This document shows, piece by piece, positions 14,193 through 21,937 of a DNA stretch of 33,796 bases. The position numbers were made by a program, and so were the translations under genes. Position 1 is the stretch's first letter, and every line of letters begins with the position of its first letter. This DNA comes from Pseudonocardia lacus (GTDB lineage: Bacteria > Actinomycetota > Actinomycetes > Mycobacteriales > Pseudonocardiaceae): contig NZ_JAHDTH010000073.1 in assembly GCF_018531445.1 (NCBI RefSeq), positions 1-33,796 on the forward strand. Reading direction: 5' to 3'. Under the pieces are notes generated by a model that saw only the letters and a program-made list of their open reading frames with translations, was not told the DNA's origin and made no database searches.

Positions 14193-14621
14193 CGTTCCGC
14201 CGGGCTTGCGGAGCAGCAGCTCCGGTGGAGGGGCCGGGCCCCGTACTTCTGCGACCTGGGCCACGGCCACGGCGCTCAGGTTAGCGCCCGCCCGATCGGG
14301 CCCGATCAACGGCCCCGATTTTCAAGCCCGACACCATCTCTTCCGCCCGGCGAGGCCCCCGCAGCGCCGACCGGTCGCCTCCTCCGTGCCTGCGCACAGC
14401 CCCCTCACCTGGACCTCACCGCGGGCACCGGCGAACGGTCGTGATCCCACGTCGTCCTGCCCGGGCCGTGGCGTCCTCCCCGGCGCTGCGCGGCCTCCTC
14501 ACGGACCCGCTGTCCGCCCCTGTGACGTACGGCGGGTCCCCGACGAGGGCCACCCCGTGCGGCAGCCACGGTCCGGCCGCTGAACCGCTCACCGAGGCCA
14601 CCCGCCGCGAACGGCCGGGGC
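14193..14621. other. Intergenic region between whiB1 and pdtaS
   Basis: About 430 bp between convergent genes. I see no credible gene. It contains the 14-bp palindrome GATCGGGCCCGATC (14294-14307). Frames crossing it have no family resemblance. Confidence 0.5.
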
Positions 14622-16121
14622 TCAGCGCCCGCGCAGCGACAGCCCGATGACCGCCTCGGTGCCCCCACCCGGCCGCGGCCGCACCTGCAGCTGCGAGCCC
14701 AGCTCCGAGTCCAGCAGCGTGCGCACGATCTGCAGGCCGAGCCCGTCGGAGGTCTCCAGGGCGAAGCCGTCGGGCAGGCCGTGCCCGTCGTCGGCGACGA
14801 TGACGTCCAGGTGGCCGGCGGAACGCTGCGCCGACACCACCACCTCGCCGGCCCGCCCGGGCCCGAACGCGTGCGCCAGCGCGTTGTGCACGAGTTCGGT
14901 GAGCACCAGGACGAGCGGGGTGGCCAGGGCGGCGGGCAGCGTGCCGAACGTGCCCTCCCGGCGGACCTTGGCGCGGAACTCGGCGCTGGCGCCGTCGCCG
15001 ATGGCGGGCAGGACCTTGTCGACGAGCTCGTCGAGGTCGACGCGCTCGGCCACCGACACCGACAGCGCCTCGTGCACGAGCGCGATCGAGTTGACCCGGC
15101 GCATGCTCTCGGCGAGCGCCCGTCGGGCCTCCGGGATCGCCGTGCGGCGGGCCTGCAGGCGCAGCAGCGCGGCGACGGTCTGCAGGTTGTTCTTCACCCG
15201 GTGGTGGATCTCCCGGATGGTGGCGTCCTTGCTGAGCAGCGCCATGTCGCGCCGGCGAAGGTCGGTGACGTCGCGCACCAGCACCAGCGCGCCGGCCGCG
15301 TCGCCGCGCGGGCGCAGCGGCATCGCCCGGACCAGCACGACCGCCCCACGCGCGTGGACCTCCATCCGCAGCGAGTGGCGGCCCTCCAGGGCCGCGCCGA
15401 TGCGGGCGGCCACCTCGGCGGCGTCGAACGGGTCCTGGGTGAGCTCGCGGGTGGCGTGGGCCAGCGACAGGCCGACGAGGTCGCTGGCGTGGCCCATCCG
15501 GTGGTAGGCGGAGAGCGCGTTGGGGCTGGCGTAGGCGACCAGGCCGTGCACGTCCAGCCGGACGAGGCCGTCGCCCGCGCGGGGGCTCGTGTTGGTGCCC
15601 ACGGCGGCCGCCCGCGGCGGGAACGTGCCGTCGGCGACCATCTGGCACAGGTCGGACGCGCAGCCCAGGTAGGCGATCTCCAGCGGGCTGGGCACCCGGG
15701 GCATCGCCAGGTTCGTATCGCGCGAGAGCACGGCCACGACCCGGCCGCCGTGGCGCACCGGGATGGTCTCCGAGCGGATCGGCACCTCCAGGTGCCAGCG
15801 CGGGTCCTCCTCGCGGCAGATCCGGCCCTCCACGACCGCCCGGCGCAGCTGCGGGTTCTCCGCGACGGTGACCCGCGCGCCCACCATGTCCTCGGCATGG
15901 GCCGTGGGGGCGGTCGTGGGGCGCGCCTGGGCGACGCACAGGAACTCGGCGGACCCGTCGGTCGCCGCGGCGCGGTCGGCGACCAGCGGCACCCACAGCA
16001 GGAAGTCGGCGAAGGACATGTCGGCCAGCAACTGCCACTCGGCGACCACCCGCTGCAGGTGCTCGACGGCCTCGCCCGTCAGTCGCGTGTGGTCGGCCAG
16101 CAGCTCGCTGAGCGTGGACAC
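14622..16121 (-). CDS. pdtaS: Sensor histidine kinase PdtaS
   Basis: 499 residues with the PdtaS layout. A GAF-like N-terminal domain covers about 10-150 and a PAS domain about 175-290 (VRLDVHGLVAYASPNALSAY). Next come a HisKA_2 dimerisation domain with EIHHRVKNNLQTVAALL (His306/His307) and a HATPase domain with VLVLTELVHNALAHAF, VADDGHGLP and SDGLGLQIVRTL. It is a soluble kinase with no membrane helices. In mycobacteria it signals to the ANTAR response regulator PdtaR, which is encoded elsewhere. It lies beside whiB1 and sigH, as Rv3220c does. The GTG at 16121 is preceded by GGGGAGG. Confidence 0.95.
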   Translation of the reverse strand: MSTLSELLADHTRLTGEAVEHLQRVVAEWQLLADMSFADFLLWVPLVADRAAATDGSAEFLCVAQARPTTAPTAHAEDMVGARVTVAENPQLRRAVVEGRICREEDPRWHLEVPIRSETIPVRHGGRVVAVLSRDTNLAMPRVPSPLEIAYLGCASDLCQMVADGTFPPRAAAVGTNTSPRAGDGLVRLDVHGLVAYASPNALSAYHRMGHASDLVGLSLAHATRELTQDPFDAAEVAARIGAALEGRHSLRMEVHARGAVVLVRAMPLRPRGDAAGALVLVRDVTDLRRRDMALLSKDATIREIHHRVKNNLQTVAALLRLQARRTAIPEARRALAESMRRVNSIALVHEALSVSVAERVDLDELVDKVLPAIGDGASAEFRAKVRREGTFGTLPAALATPLVLVLTELVHNALAHAFGPGRAGEVVVSAQRSAGHLDVIVADDGHGLPDGFALETSDGLGLQIVRTLLDSELGSQLQVRPRPGGGTEAVIGLSLRGR

Positions 16122-16211
16122 CTCTGGTTGCCTCCCCGTCCGTGCCGGGCCAAGTCAACCACGTGGGAGGATCGGGGAGACCAGACGACGACCGCCCGAG
16201 GGAGGGAAATC

Positions 16212-16286
16212 ATGTCCAAGCGTGCACGCAAGCGTCGCGACCGCAACAAGAAGGGCGCCAACCACGGCAAGAAGCCCAACACCTGA
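16212..16286 (+). CDS. Ribosomal protein bL37 (24 residues)
   Basis: A tiny gene encoding 24 residues that begin MSKRARKRRDRNKKG and end HGKKPNT, so it is almost entirely basic. It closely resembles the actinobacterial protein bL37 found in the M. smegmatis 50S subunit (of the form MAKRGRKKRDRK...NHGKRPNA as I recall). GAGGGAGGG lies at the right distance before the ATG. It is divergent from pdtaS and convergent with rsrA. Gene finders with a length cut-off would miss it. Confidence 0.88.
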   Translation: MSKRARKRRDRNKKGANHGKKPNT

Positions 16287-16294
16287 GCACCCGC

Positions 16295-16319
16295 GGCACG
16301 GCACGGCACAGCACGGCAC
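16295..16319. repeat. Short tandem pentanucleotide repeat
   Basis: Five imperfect copies of GGCAC follow bL37, with one copy reading AGCAC. It lies in the 3' flank just before the long palindrome, and no function is evident. Confidence 0.5.
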
Positions 16320-16347
16320 GACGCTGTCGCCGTCGCCGCCGCCGTCC

Positions 16348-16412
16348 CCCAGGTTCAGGAAAGCCACGATACTGCCCTCTGAGGGCAGTATCGTGGCTTT
16401 CCTGAACCTGGG
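16348..16412. repeat. Perfect 32-bp-arm palindrome between bL37 and rsrA (convergent junction)
   Basis: Arms 16348-16379 and 16381-16412 are exact reverse complements around the single base T16380. The sequence (AGGTTCAGGAAAGCCACGAT in the arm) is unrelated to the 1140/20959/31149 repeat family. The arm length and the position between convergent genes are the same. It would act as a bidirectional terminator or be a member of a second dispersed family. Confidence 0.9.
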
Positions 16413-16473
16413 CCGGGACTCCACTCCGCAGCCGGGACTTCGGGCCGGCGCTCGGCGGCGCTCGGGGGGTGCG

Positions 16474-16827
16474 TCAGTGGCGCTCGACTCGCGTGGTGGA
16501 CGACCGCACCTCGACGGTGGTCGTGGTGCCGTCGGACTCGACGGTGACCGAGTCCACCGCCAGCGTGGCCTGCTCCAGCACCGCGCCGCGCAGCTTCTCG
16601 CGCAGCCGGTCCTTGAGCCCGTCCGGGGCGTGCTCGCCGCCGCACTTGGTGGCCAGCAGCTTCTTGAGCTTCTCGTCCAGGCCGTACTGGGCCAGGCAGG
16701 GCGAGCACTCGTCGAGGTGCTGGGTGAGCAGCGCGCGGCGCCGCTCGTCGCACTCGTCGTCGAGGAACAGCCAGACCTCGGCCAGCACCTCGCCGCAGTC
16801 CGTGTCGTGGTGGTCGCCGCAGCTCAT
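16474..16827 (-). CDS. rsrA: Mycothiol-system anti-sigma factor RsrA/RshA
   Basis: 117 residues. The zinc-binding anti-sigma (ZAS) ligands fall at exactly the RsrA positions: Cys11, His37, Cys41 and Cys44 (HLDECSPC). Cys3 and Cys26 are extra. RsrA holds its sigma factor inactive in reduced cytoplasm and releases it when disulfide stress oxidises the cysteines and zinc is lost. The C-terminal part after about residue 75 ([17 protein letters not shown]) is longer than the minimal domain and less conserved. The start overlaps the sigH stop (ATGA), so the pair is co-translated. Confidence 0.95.
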   Translation of the reverse strand: MSCGDHHDTDCGEVLAEVWLFLDDECDERRRALLTQHLDECSPCLAQYGLDEKLKKLLATKCGGEHAPDGLKDRLREKLRGAVLEQATLAVDSVTVESDGTTTTVEVRSSTTRVERH

Positions 16828-17681
16828 CGGGACACCTCCTGCCCGCGCAGGAACCCGCGCTCGCGCGCGGTGTCGGTCAACATGTCACGCAGTTGGCGCC
16901 GACCGCGGTGCAACCTCGACATCACCGTGCCGATCGGCGTGCCCATGATGTCGGCGATCTCCTTGTAGGCGAAGCCCTCGACGTCGGCGAGGTAGACCGC
17001 CATGCGGAAGTCGTCGGGCAGCCGCTGCAGCGCCGCCTTCACGTCGTTGTCGGGGAGCCGGTCGAGCGCCTCCACCTCGGCCGACGGCAGCCCGCGCGAG
17101 GTGTGCTCACCGGCCTGGGCGATCTGCCAGTCGGTGATCTCCTCGGTGGGCGACTGCTGGGGCTGGCGCTGCCGCTTGCGGTAGCCGTTGATGTAGGTGT
17201 TGGTCAGGATCCGGTACAGCCACGCCTTGAGGTTGGTGCCGGCCTTGAACGTCGCGAAGGCCGCGAAGGCCTTCAGGAACGTCTCCTGGACCAGGTCCTC
17301 CGCGTCGGCGGGGTTGCGGGTCATCCGCAGCGCCGCGCCGTACAGCTGGTCGATCAGCGGCATCGCGTCGCGCTCGAAGCGCGCCGCTCTGTCGCGCGGG
17401 TCCTCGTCGACGACCCCCGCCCCGGCATCGGGACCGCCGAGCTCGGAGCCGTTGCGATCGGCGAGCTCGGTACTGGTCGTGTCGGTCGGTGCCGCGTCGG
17501 CGGCCTGCTCGGTGCCGGGCACCGCGCTCCTCTCGCGCCGGACCAGACGCGGACCGGCTTCGGTGGTGGTCACCACCGCTGCGGCAACCGGATGACGGGC
17601 CGAGCGTACGCGCCCCGGCGCCGTCCGTCCTGCCGGTCGCCGATCATCCGTCGGTCGCGGATGTTCCATCACCGCGTGCAT
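16824..17681 (-). CDS. sigH: ECF sigma factor SigH/SigR (redox stress)
   Basis: Region 2 runs through [20 protein letters not shown] and [17 protein letters not shown] to [20 protein letters not shown]. Region 4 contains [19 protein letters not shown] and [17 protein letters not shown]. This is the SigH/SigR group controlling thioredoxin and mycothiol genes. The N-terminus before region 2 is long (about 95 residues) and poorly conserved. I place the start at ATG 17681, because a SigR-type promoter predicts transcription from about 17688. ATG 17669 and GTG 17576 are alternatives, and the frame opens to GTG 17732. S. coelicolor SigR likewise has a longer unstable and a shorter stable form. It is partnered with rsrA downstream. 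Confidence 0.93.
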   Translation of the reverse strand: MHAVMEHPRPTDDRRPAGRTAPGRVRSARHPVAAAVVTTTEAGPRLVRRERSAVPGTEQAADAAPTDTTSTELADRNGSELGGPDAGAGVVDEDPRDRAARFERDAMPLIDQLYGAALRMTRNPADAEDLVQETFLKAFAAFATFKAGTNLKAWLYRILTNTYINGYRKRQRQPQQSPTEEITDWQIAQAGEHTSRGLPSAEVEALDRLPDNDVKAALQRLPDDFRMAVYLADVEGFAYKEIADIMGTPIGTVMSRLHRGRRQLRDMLTDTARERGFLRGQEVSR

Positions 17682-17694
17682 CACGTCCTGCCCC

Positions 17695-17720
17695 AACGCG
17701 TGCTCGACCGGGGTGATTCC
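17695..17720 (-). promoter_or_regulatory. SigR/SigH-type autoregulatory promoter of sigH
   Basis: On the minus strand GGAAT (17720-17716), an 18-nt spacer and GTT (17697-17695) match the SigR/SigH consensus GGAAT-N18/19-GTT exactly. It lies just after the TetR stop (17725) and before the sigH starts, so sigH should amplify itself under thiol stress. Confidence 0.8.
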
Positions 17721-17724
17721 CCCG

Positions 17725-18348
17725 TCAACCACCCGCGGCCGGGTCGGAGGGCACGAGCGCCCGGCGCCACTGGTCGGCGACGACCCGGCGGAGCCGCTCG
17801 GTGGGCACGGCGGCCGGGTCGAGCTGGTGCTGCAGCCCGATGCCGCGCAGCTGGCCCAGGACGGCGACGGCGACGTCGTGCGGGTCGACGTCGGCGCGGA
17901 CGGTGCCGGCGGCGATCCCGGCGGCCACGTCGGCCCGCAGGTCGGCGCGGAAGCGCTCGTCGCGCTCGCGGAAGGTCTCGGCGAGGTCGGCGGAGGTCGT
18001 CGCCTCGGCCCAGAGCAGCAGGAAGGCCCGGCTCATGGTCCGGGTGCCGCCGAGGGCGCCGATGTAACCGTCGACGAGGTGCAGCAGCCGGTCGAGGCCG
18101 GGTTCGTCCGGGGCGTCGGGGACGAACCCGGCCTGGCTGGCCCGGGCCAGCGCGTCGACCAGTGCCTTCTTGGAGCCGAAGTGGTGGGTCACGATCCCGC
18201 GGCTGTAGCCGGCCCGCTCGCCGACCCGGGCCAGCGTCAGGGCCTGCACCCCGCCCTCGACGACCAGCTCGGCCGCGGCCCGCAGGAGCGCGGATCCGGT
18301 CTGCTCGCGGCGTTCGGCCTGGCTGCGGCGGGGTGTGCGGGTGACCAC
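17725..18348 (-). CDS. TetR family transcriptional regulator
   Basis: 207 residues. The N-terminal helix-turn-helix is clear ([21 protein letters not shown], then [20 protein letters not shown] at about residues 41-60). The C-terminal half matches the TetR_C type with a ligand cavity. It is divergent from a short frame plus alpha/beta hydrolase gene, with an inverted repeat between them, so it probably represses the hydrolase. It ends a few bases upstream of the sigH promoter on the same strand, with no terminator visible. Read-through into sigH is therefore possible. The GTG start has a poor ribosome binding site. Confidence 0.9.
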   Translation of the reverse strand: MVTRTPRRSQAERREQTGSALLRAAAELVVEGGVQALTLARVGERAGYSRGIVTHHFGSKKALVDALARASQAGFVPDAPDEPGLDRLLHLVDGYIGALGGTRTMSRAFLLLWAEATTSADLAETFRERDERFRADLRADVAAGIAAGTVRADVDPHDVAVAVLGQLRGIGLQHQLDPAAVPTERLRRVVADQWRRALVPSDPAAGG

Positions 18349-18366
18349 CGGGGAACCGTACCAGTA

Positions 18367-18388
18367 ACTTGCGTGTCAAATAACAAGT
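18367..18388. promoter_or_regulatory. Inverted repeat in the TetR/hydrolase divergent region
   Basis: ACTTG (18367-18371) and CAAGT (18384-18388) are arms around a 12-nt AT-rich centre that contains minus-strand TTGACA, a good -35. GTACC motifs flank it on both sides. This is a likely TetR operator. Confidence 0.5.
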
Positions 18389-18423
18389 AAGTACCGTCGG
18401 GTGGACCGTACCGAGGAGGAACG

Positions 18424-18492
18424 ATGATCGAGATCGAGGAACGGGCCCTGGCCGAGTCGGCGCTGCCGGCCACGACCCCGCGGGCGGTGTGA
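18424..18492 (+). CDS. 22-codon upstream ORF coupled to the hydrolase gene
   Basis: An ATG with the strong ribosome binding site GAGGAGGA opens a 22-residue acidic frame (MIEIEERALAESALPATTPRAV without further homology). Its TGA overlaps the GTG of the hydrolase as GTGA. The hydrolase itself has no ribosome binding site of its own, so translation probably depends on this frame. It may be a leader peptide or the remnant of a longer gene deleted internally. I do not recognise it. Confidence 0.5.
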   Translation: MIEIEERALAESALPATTPRAV

Positions 18493-19238
18493 CCGTGCCC
18501 GCGGTGTTCGTGCACGGCAACCCGGAGACCGCGGCCGTCTGGGGTCCGCTCGTCGCGGAACTGGGCCGCGACGACGTGGTCCGGCTGTCCCCGCCCGGGT
18601 TCGGCGCCCCGCTCCCGGCCGGGTTCGGCGCGACCGTCACCGAGTACCGGGACTGGCTGGTCGAGCGGTTGGCCGGGTTCGACGAGCCCGTCGACCTCGT
18701 CGGGCACGACTGGGGCGGCGGCCACGTCGTCAACGCCGTGGCGGCCCGGCCGGAGCTGGTCCGCAGCTGGGTCAGCGACGCCATCGGCATCTTCGACCCG
18801 GACTACACCTGGCACGAGCTGGCCCGGCAGTGGCAGCGGCCCGGGGACGGCGAAGCGGCTGTCGAGGCCGGGTTCGGCACTCGCGAGGCGCGCTACCGCC
18901 GGCTGCTCGACCGCGCCTTCCCCGAGGCCGTGGCCGCGGAGATCGCCGACGGCCAGGGCCCCGAGCTGGGACGGGCGGTGCTGGCGCTCTACCGGTCCGC
19001 GGCCCAGCCGGTGATGGCCGGGCTCGGGCGCGACCTCAGCGGTCTCACCCGCCGCCCGGGACTGGTCGTTTTGGCCGGTGCCGACGTCGTCGGCGGCACC
19101 CACGAGCAGCGGCGGCGCACGGCCGCACGCGCCGGCGCCCGGGTGGCGGAGCTGCCCGACCTGGGCCACTGGTGGATGCTGCAGGACCCCGCCGCCGGCG
19201 CGCGCGTGCTCACCGACTTCTGGGCCGGCCCGGGCTGA
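18489..19238 (+). CDS. Alpha/beta hydrolase (haloalkane dehalogenase / epoxide hydrolase-like)
   Basis: 249 residues. The oxyanion-hole motif FVHGNPETAAVW is at about residues 6-17. The nucleophile elbow is LVGHDWGGGHVV with Asp, as in haloalkane dehalogenases and epoxide hydrolases and unlike Ser esterases. The catalytic His is in LPDLGHWWMLQDP near the end, and an acidic residue lies in VVLAGADVVGG. The cap domain between is short. It could hydrolyse an epoxide, halide or ester; the Asp favours the first two. It starts by GTGA overlap with a 22-codon frame and is probably repressed by the divergent TetR. Confidence 0.88.
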   Translation: MTVPAVFVHGNPETAAVWGPLVAELGRDDVVRLSPPGFGAPLPAGFGATVTEYRDWLVERLAGFDEPVDLVGHDWGGGHVVNAVAARPELVRSWVSDAIGIFDPDYTWHELARQWQRPGDGEAAVEAGFGTREARYRRLLDRAFPEAVAAEIADGQGPELGRAVLALYRSAAQPVMAGLGRDLSGLTRRPGLVVLAGADVVGGTHEQRRRTAARAGARVAELPDLGHWWMLQDPAAGARVLTDFWAGPG

Positions 19239-19254
19239 GCACTACCCTGCGCCC

Positions 19255-19734
19255 GTGGCAGGAAAGGGGACCCCGGCGACGGCGCTGCTGGGCAAGCAGA
19301 AGGTCGCGCACACGCTGCACGCCTACACCCACGGCAGCGGGGCCGCGTACGGGCCGGAGGCCGCCGAACTGCTCGGGCTCGACCCGGCGCGGGTGTTCAA
19401 GACGCTGGTCGTCGAGGTCGACGGCAGCCTGGCCGTCGGCGTCGTACCGGTGTCGACGAGCCTCGACCTGAAGGCGCTCGCCGCCGCGCTGGGCGGGCGG
19501 AAGGCGCGCATGGCCGAGGTCGACGCCGCCCAGCGCGCCACCGGGTACGTGGCCGGCGGGATCTCCCCGCTCGGGCAGAAGAAGCGGCTGCCCACGGTGC
19601 TCGACTCGTCGGCGCAGGCCCTGCCGACGATGTTCTGCAGCGCCGGGCGGCGCGGCCTGGAGGTCGAGCTCGCCCCCGCCGACCTCGTCCGGCTGACCGG
19701 TGCGCGCTACGCCCCGATCGCCGTCTGGCAGTGA
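19255..19734 (+). CDS. ybaK: Cys-tRNA(Pro) deacylase YbaK/EbsC family
   Basis: 159 residues, the full length of the YbaK family. The start GKGTPATALLGKQKVAHTLH, the conserved Lys in RVFKTLVVEVDG (about residue 50) and GGISPLGQKKRLPTVLD (about 101-117) identify it. The Ser-Pro segment and both Lys belong to the editing site. YbaK removes Cys misacylated to tRNA-Pro, acting with prolyl-tRNA synthetase. TACCCT (19243-19248) lies 6 nt before the GTG, so the mRNA is probably leaderless and independent of the upstream hydrolase. Confidence 0.93.
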   Translation: MAGKGTPATALLGKQKVAHTLHAYTHGSGAAYGPEAAELLGLDPARVFKTLVVEVDGSLAVGVVPVSTSLDLKALAAALGGRKARMAEVDAAQRATGYVAGGISPLGQKKRLPTVLDSSAQALPTMFCSAGRRGLEVELAPADLVRLTGARYAPIAVWQ

Positions 19735-19846
19735 CCGATCGCCGGGCCCGCCCGGCGCAGTGTCGTTCCCGCCGGTGCGAGATCGTGACGGAGGTCCCTT
19801 ACGCCGTCGCGCGGTCACCGCGATGATGGCCGTCGTGGCTGGGACG

Positions 19847-20950
19847 ATGTCGGAACGCGCGCGGAACCTGTGGCGGATGTGGGTCACCCGCGGGAGCGCG
19901 CCCCGGGAACTGCCGCCCGACCTGCTGCGCGCCGTCTACCTGCTGTGGGTCGCGGCGCTGGCGCTGAAGCTGTTCGGGTCCACCTGGGACGTGTCGTGGC
20001 ACTTCCGCTGGCTGCGCGACGACCTGGCCCCACCGCACCTGCTGAACTCGGTGGGCACGGCGATGGTCATCCTGCTGGTCGCCTTCCACACCTGGACCGG
20101 CTACGGCGTCGACCGCCCCACCCTGCGGCTGATGCAGGCCGGCATCGCGGTGTTCCTGCTCGCCGTCCCCGTCGACCTGGTCAACCACGCCGTCAACGGC
20201 CTCGACATCACCGCGTGGAGCCTCTCGCACGCCATGCTCTACCTGGGCACGGCGATCATGCTGGCCGGTGTGCTGCGCGGCTGGTGGCTCTACGGCCGGG
20301 GCCGGCTGCGCGTGCCGGGGCTGGTGCTGCTGTGGGCGTTCGCCCTGGAGACCGTGTGGTTCCCGGCCGGCCAGCAGGAGTACGGCGTGCTGGCGGTGGC
20401 CGCGTGGGACCGCGGGCAGCCCGACGCGGAGCCGATCCTGCTGCAGTTCGCCGCCGACCAGATCGGGCGCCCCGTCGACCGCGCGGCGGTCCTGCACTTC
20501 GCGCTGCCCGTGCCCGACTGGGTGTACCCGGTGTGGTTGGTCGCCGCGGCCGGCATCGCGCTGGTGCTGGCCCGGATGATGATCGGGCGGCGGTGGGCGG
20601 CCACGGTGGTGGCCGCGCTGTACGTGGCCTACCGGTGCGTGGCCTGGCTGGCGCTGGTCGGGGGTGGCTTCCCGCCGTCCGCGGTGCCGTTCGTGCTGGT
20701 GGCCGTGGCGGTGGCGGTGGACGTCGCGTTCCTGGTGCGGCTGCCCGACCTGCTGCGCCCGCTCCCGGGCGCGGTGCTGGTCGCGGCGGTCGGGGCGGGG
20801 TGCGCGCTGCTGCAGTCGCTGTGGGCGGCGCTGCCGCCCACGGCGCCGCTGGCGTTCGTCACCGGGGCCGGCGTGCTGGCCGCGCTGTGGACGGGTGTCG
20901 CGTTCCTGGCCCGCTCGCGCGCCCTCGCCACCTGGTCCCGCCCCCACTGA
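19847..20950 (+). CDS. Polytopic membrane protein of unknown function
   Basis: 367 residues with roughly nine hydrophobic helices. Histidines and tryptophans recur at helix ends: DVSWHFRWLRDD, VAFHTWTGYG, VDLVNHAVNG, SLSHAMLYLG and VLHFALPVPDW. Such a pattern can bind heme or copper, but I recognise no named family and make no claim. The start is uncertain: MSERARNLWR at 19847 is preceded by a weak TGGGA, and ATGs at 19823 and 19826 are in frame. It ends 8 bp before repeat copy B. Codon use is like its neighbours. Confidence 0.82.
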   Translation: MSERARNLWRMWVTRGSAPRELPPDLLRAVYLLWVAALALKLFGSTWDVSWHFRWLRDDLAPPHLLNSVGTAMVILLVAFHTWTGYGVDRPTLRLMQAGIAVFLLAVPVDLVNHAVNGLDITAWSLSHAMLYLGTAIMLAGVLRGWWLYGRGRLRVPGLVLLWAFALETVWFPAGQQEYGVLAVAAWDRGQPDAEPILLQFAADQIGRPVDRAAVLHFALPVPDWVYPVWLVAAAGIALVLARMMIGRRWAATVVAALYVAYRCVAWLALVGGGFPPSAVPFVLVAVAVAVDVAFLVRLPDLLRPLPGAVLVAAVGAGCALLQSLWAALPPTAPLAFVTGAGVLAALWTGVAFLARSRALATWSRPH

Positions 20951-20958
20951 CCCCCGGC

Positions 20959-21023
20959 CCGTCGAGAACGAAGTTGTCGTGATCAACAGGCCGGAACGAT
21001 CACGACAAGTTCGTTCTCGACGG
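20959..21023. repeat. Palindromic intergenic repeat, copy B (convergent junction)
   Basis: The 26-nt arms (20959-20984 and 20998-21023) carry the same cores CCGTCGAGAACGA and TTGTCGTGATC as copies A and C, with one mismatch between arms. The centre AACAGGCCGGAAC is nearly the reverse complement of the centre of copy C, so B and C are in opposite orientation. It lies between the membrane protein and patatin genes. Confidence 0.9.
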
Positions 21024-21036
21024 ACGTTCGGGGGGC

Positions 21037-21903
21037 TCAGGCCGTCCAGAAGGCCCGGATCGCGTCGACCTCGCGGGACGCCTGGTCGCGGCCGGCCCGG
21101 GCCGACGGCTCCCGGGTGGCGACGTCGAGCGGGTTGGCACCGAAGGCGCTCAACGACGCCTCATCCGCCGTGACGACGTGCACCTGCGCGCCGGCGTCGC
21201 GCAGCGTCGCCACCTCCTGGTCGAGCCCGGGGCCCAGCGGGCTGCCCGGCATGCCCTGCAGCGGCGCCACCACCAGTACGCGCGCGTAGCCGGTGGCGAG
21301 GTCGGCGTTCGTGGGCGAGCGCATGCCGCCGTCCATGTAGCGGTGCCCGTCGATGGTGACGGTCGGCCAGACGCCGGGCACCGCGCAACTGGCGGCGACG
21401 GCGTCCACGAGCGCCACGCCGGACGCCGCGTCGATGGCGCGGAACTCGCCGTCGGCGGCGTCGACCGCGGTCACCACCAGCCGCCCGGCCGGCCACGGCC
21501 GGTCGCCGCCCAGCCGGGCGGCGATGATCTCGCGCCGGTCGCCCTCCGGGGCGGTGCCGGCCCGCAGCGCGAGCGACCCGACCCGGGCGCGCGCGTCCTG
21601 CTGACCGGTCGCCCCGGCCAGGACCTCCGCGAACGACGCCATGAACGCCGCGCCGTCGAACTCGACCCGGGGCTCGGTGGCCGGCACCTCGGCCAGCTGC
21701 GCCGCGTACAGCTCCTCCGGGTCGGCGCCGGTGCGCAGCAGCGCGCCGACGATCGAGCCGGCCGAGGTGCCCACGACCAGCTCGCCCGCGCCGAGGTCGA
21801 CGCCCTGCGCGGCCAGCCCGGACAGCAGCCCGATCTCCCAGGCGACGCCGGCGACGCCCCCACCGCCGAGCACGAGCGCCCGCTCGCCGTCCTGAACCGC
21901 CAC
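21037..21903 (-). CDS. Patatin-like phospholipase family protein
   Basis: 288 residues. The glycine-rich oxyanion loop GGGGVAGVAWEIGLL is at about residues 13-27, the nucleophile elbow GTSAGSIVGALL at about 44-55, and the catalytic Asp in YMDGGMRSPTNADLA. Together these give the Ser-Asp dyad of patatin lipases, which hydrolyse acyl esters of membrane lipids. No signal peptide is visible. The GTG at 21903 is preceded by GGGGGAG. It is last in an operon after an SRAP protein and an alpha/beta hydrolase, 34 bp behind the latter, and its 3' end faces repeat copy B. Confidence 0.92.
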   Translation of the reverse strand: MAVQDGERALVLGGGGVAGVAWEIGLLSGLAAQGVDLGAGELVVGTSAGSIVGALLRTGADPEELYAAQLAEVPATEPRVEFDGAAFMASFAEVLAGATGQQDARARVGSLALRAGTAPEGDRREIIAARLGGDRPWPAGRLVVTAVDAADGEFRAIDAASGVALVDAVAASCAVPGVWPTVTIDGHRYMDGGMRSPTNADLATGYARVLVVAPLQGMPGSPLGPGLDQEVATLRDAGAQVHVVTADEASLSAFGANPLDVATREPSARAGRDQASREVDAIRAFWTA

Positions 21904-21937
21904 TGCACTCCCCCGCTCCGTCGCGAACGACGCCACG

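Noticed and set aside
14416..16158. A 580-codon minus-strand frame overlapping pdtaS in another frame
   Set aside because: pdtaS in its own frame has all kinase motifs. This one is Arg/Pro/Gly low complexity.
16295..16319. Pentanucleotide repeat as a phase-variation tract
   Set aside because: It is outside any gene or promoter, imperfect, and only five units long.
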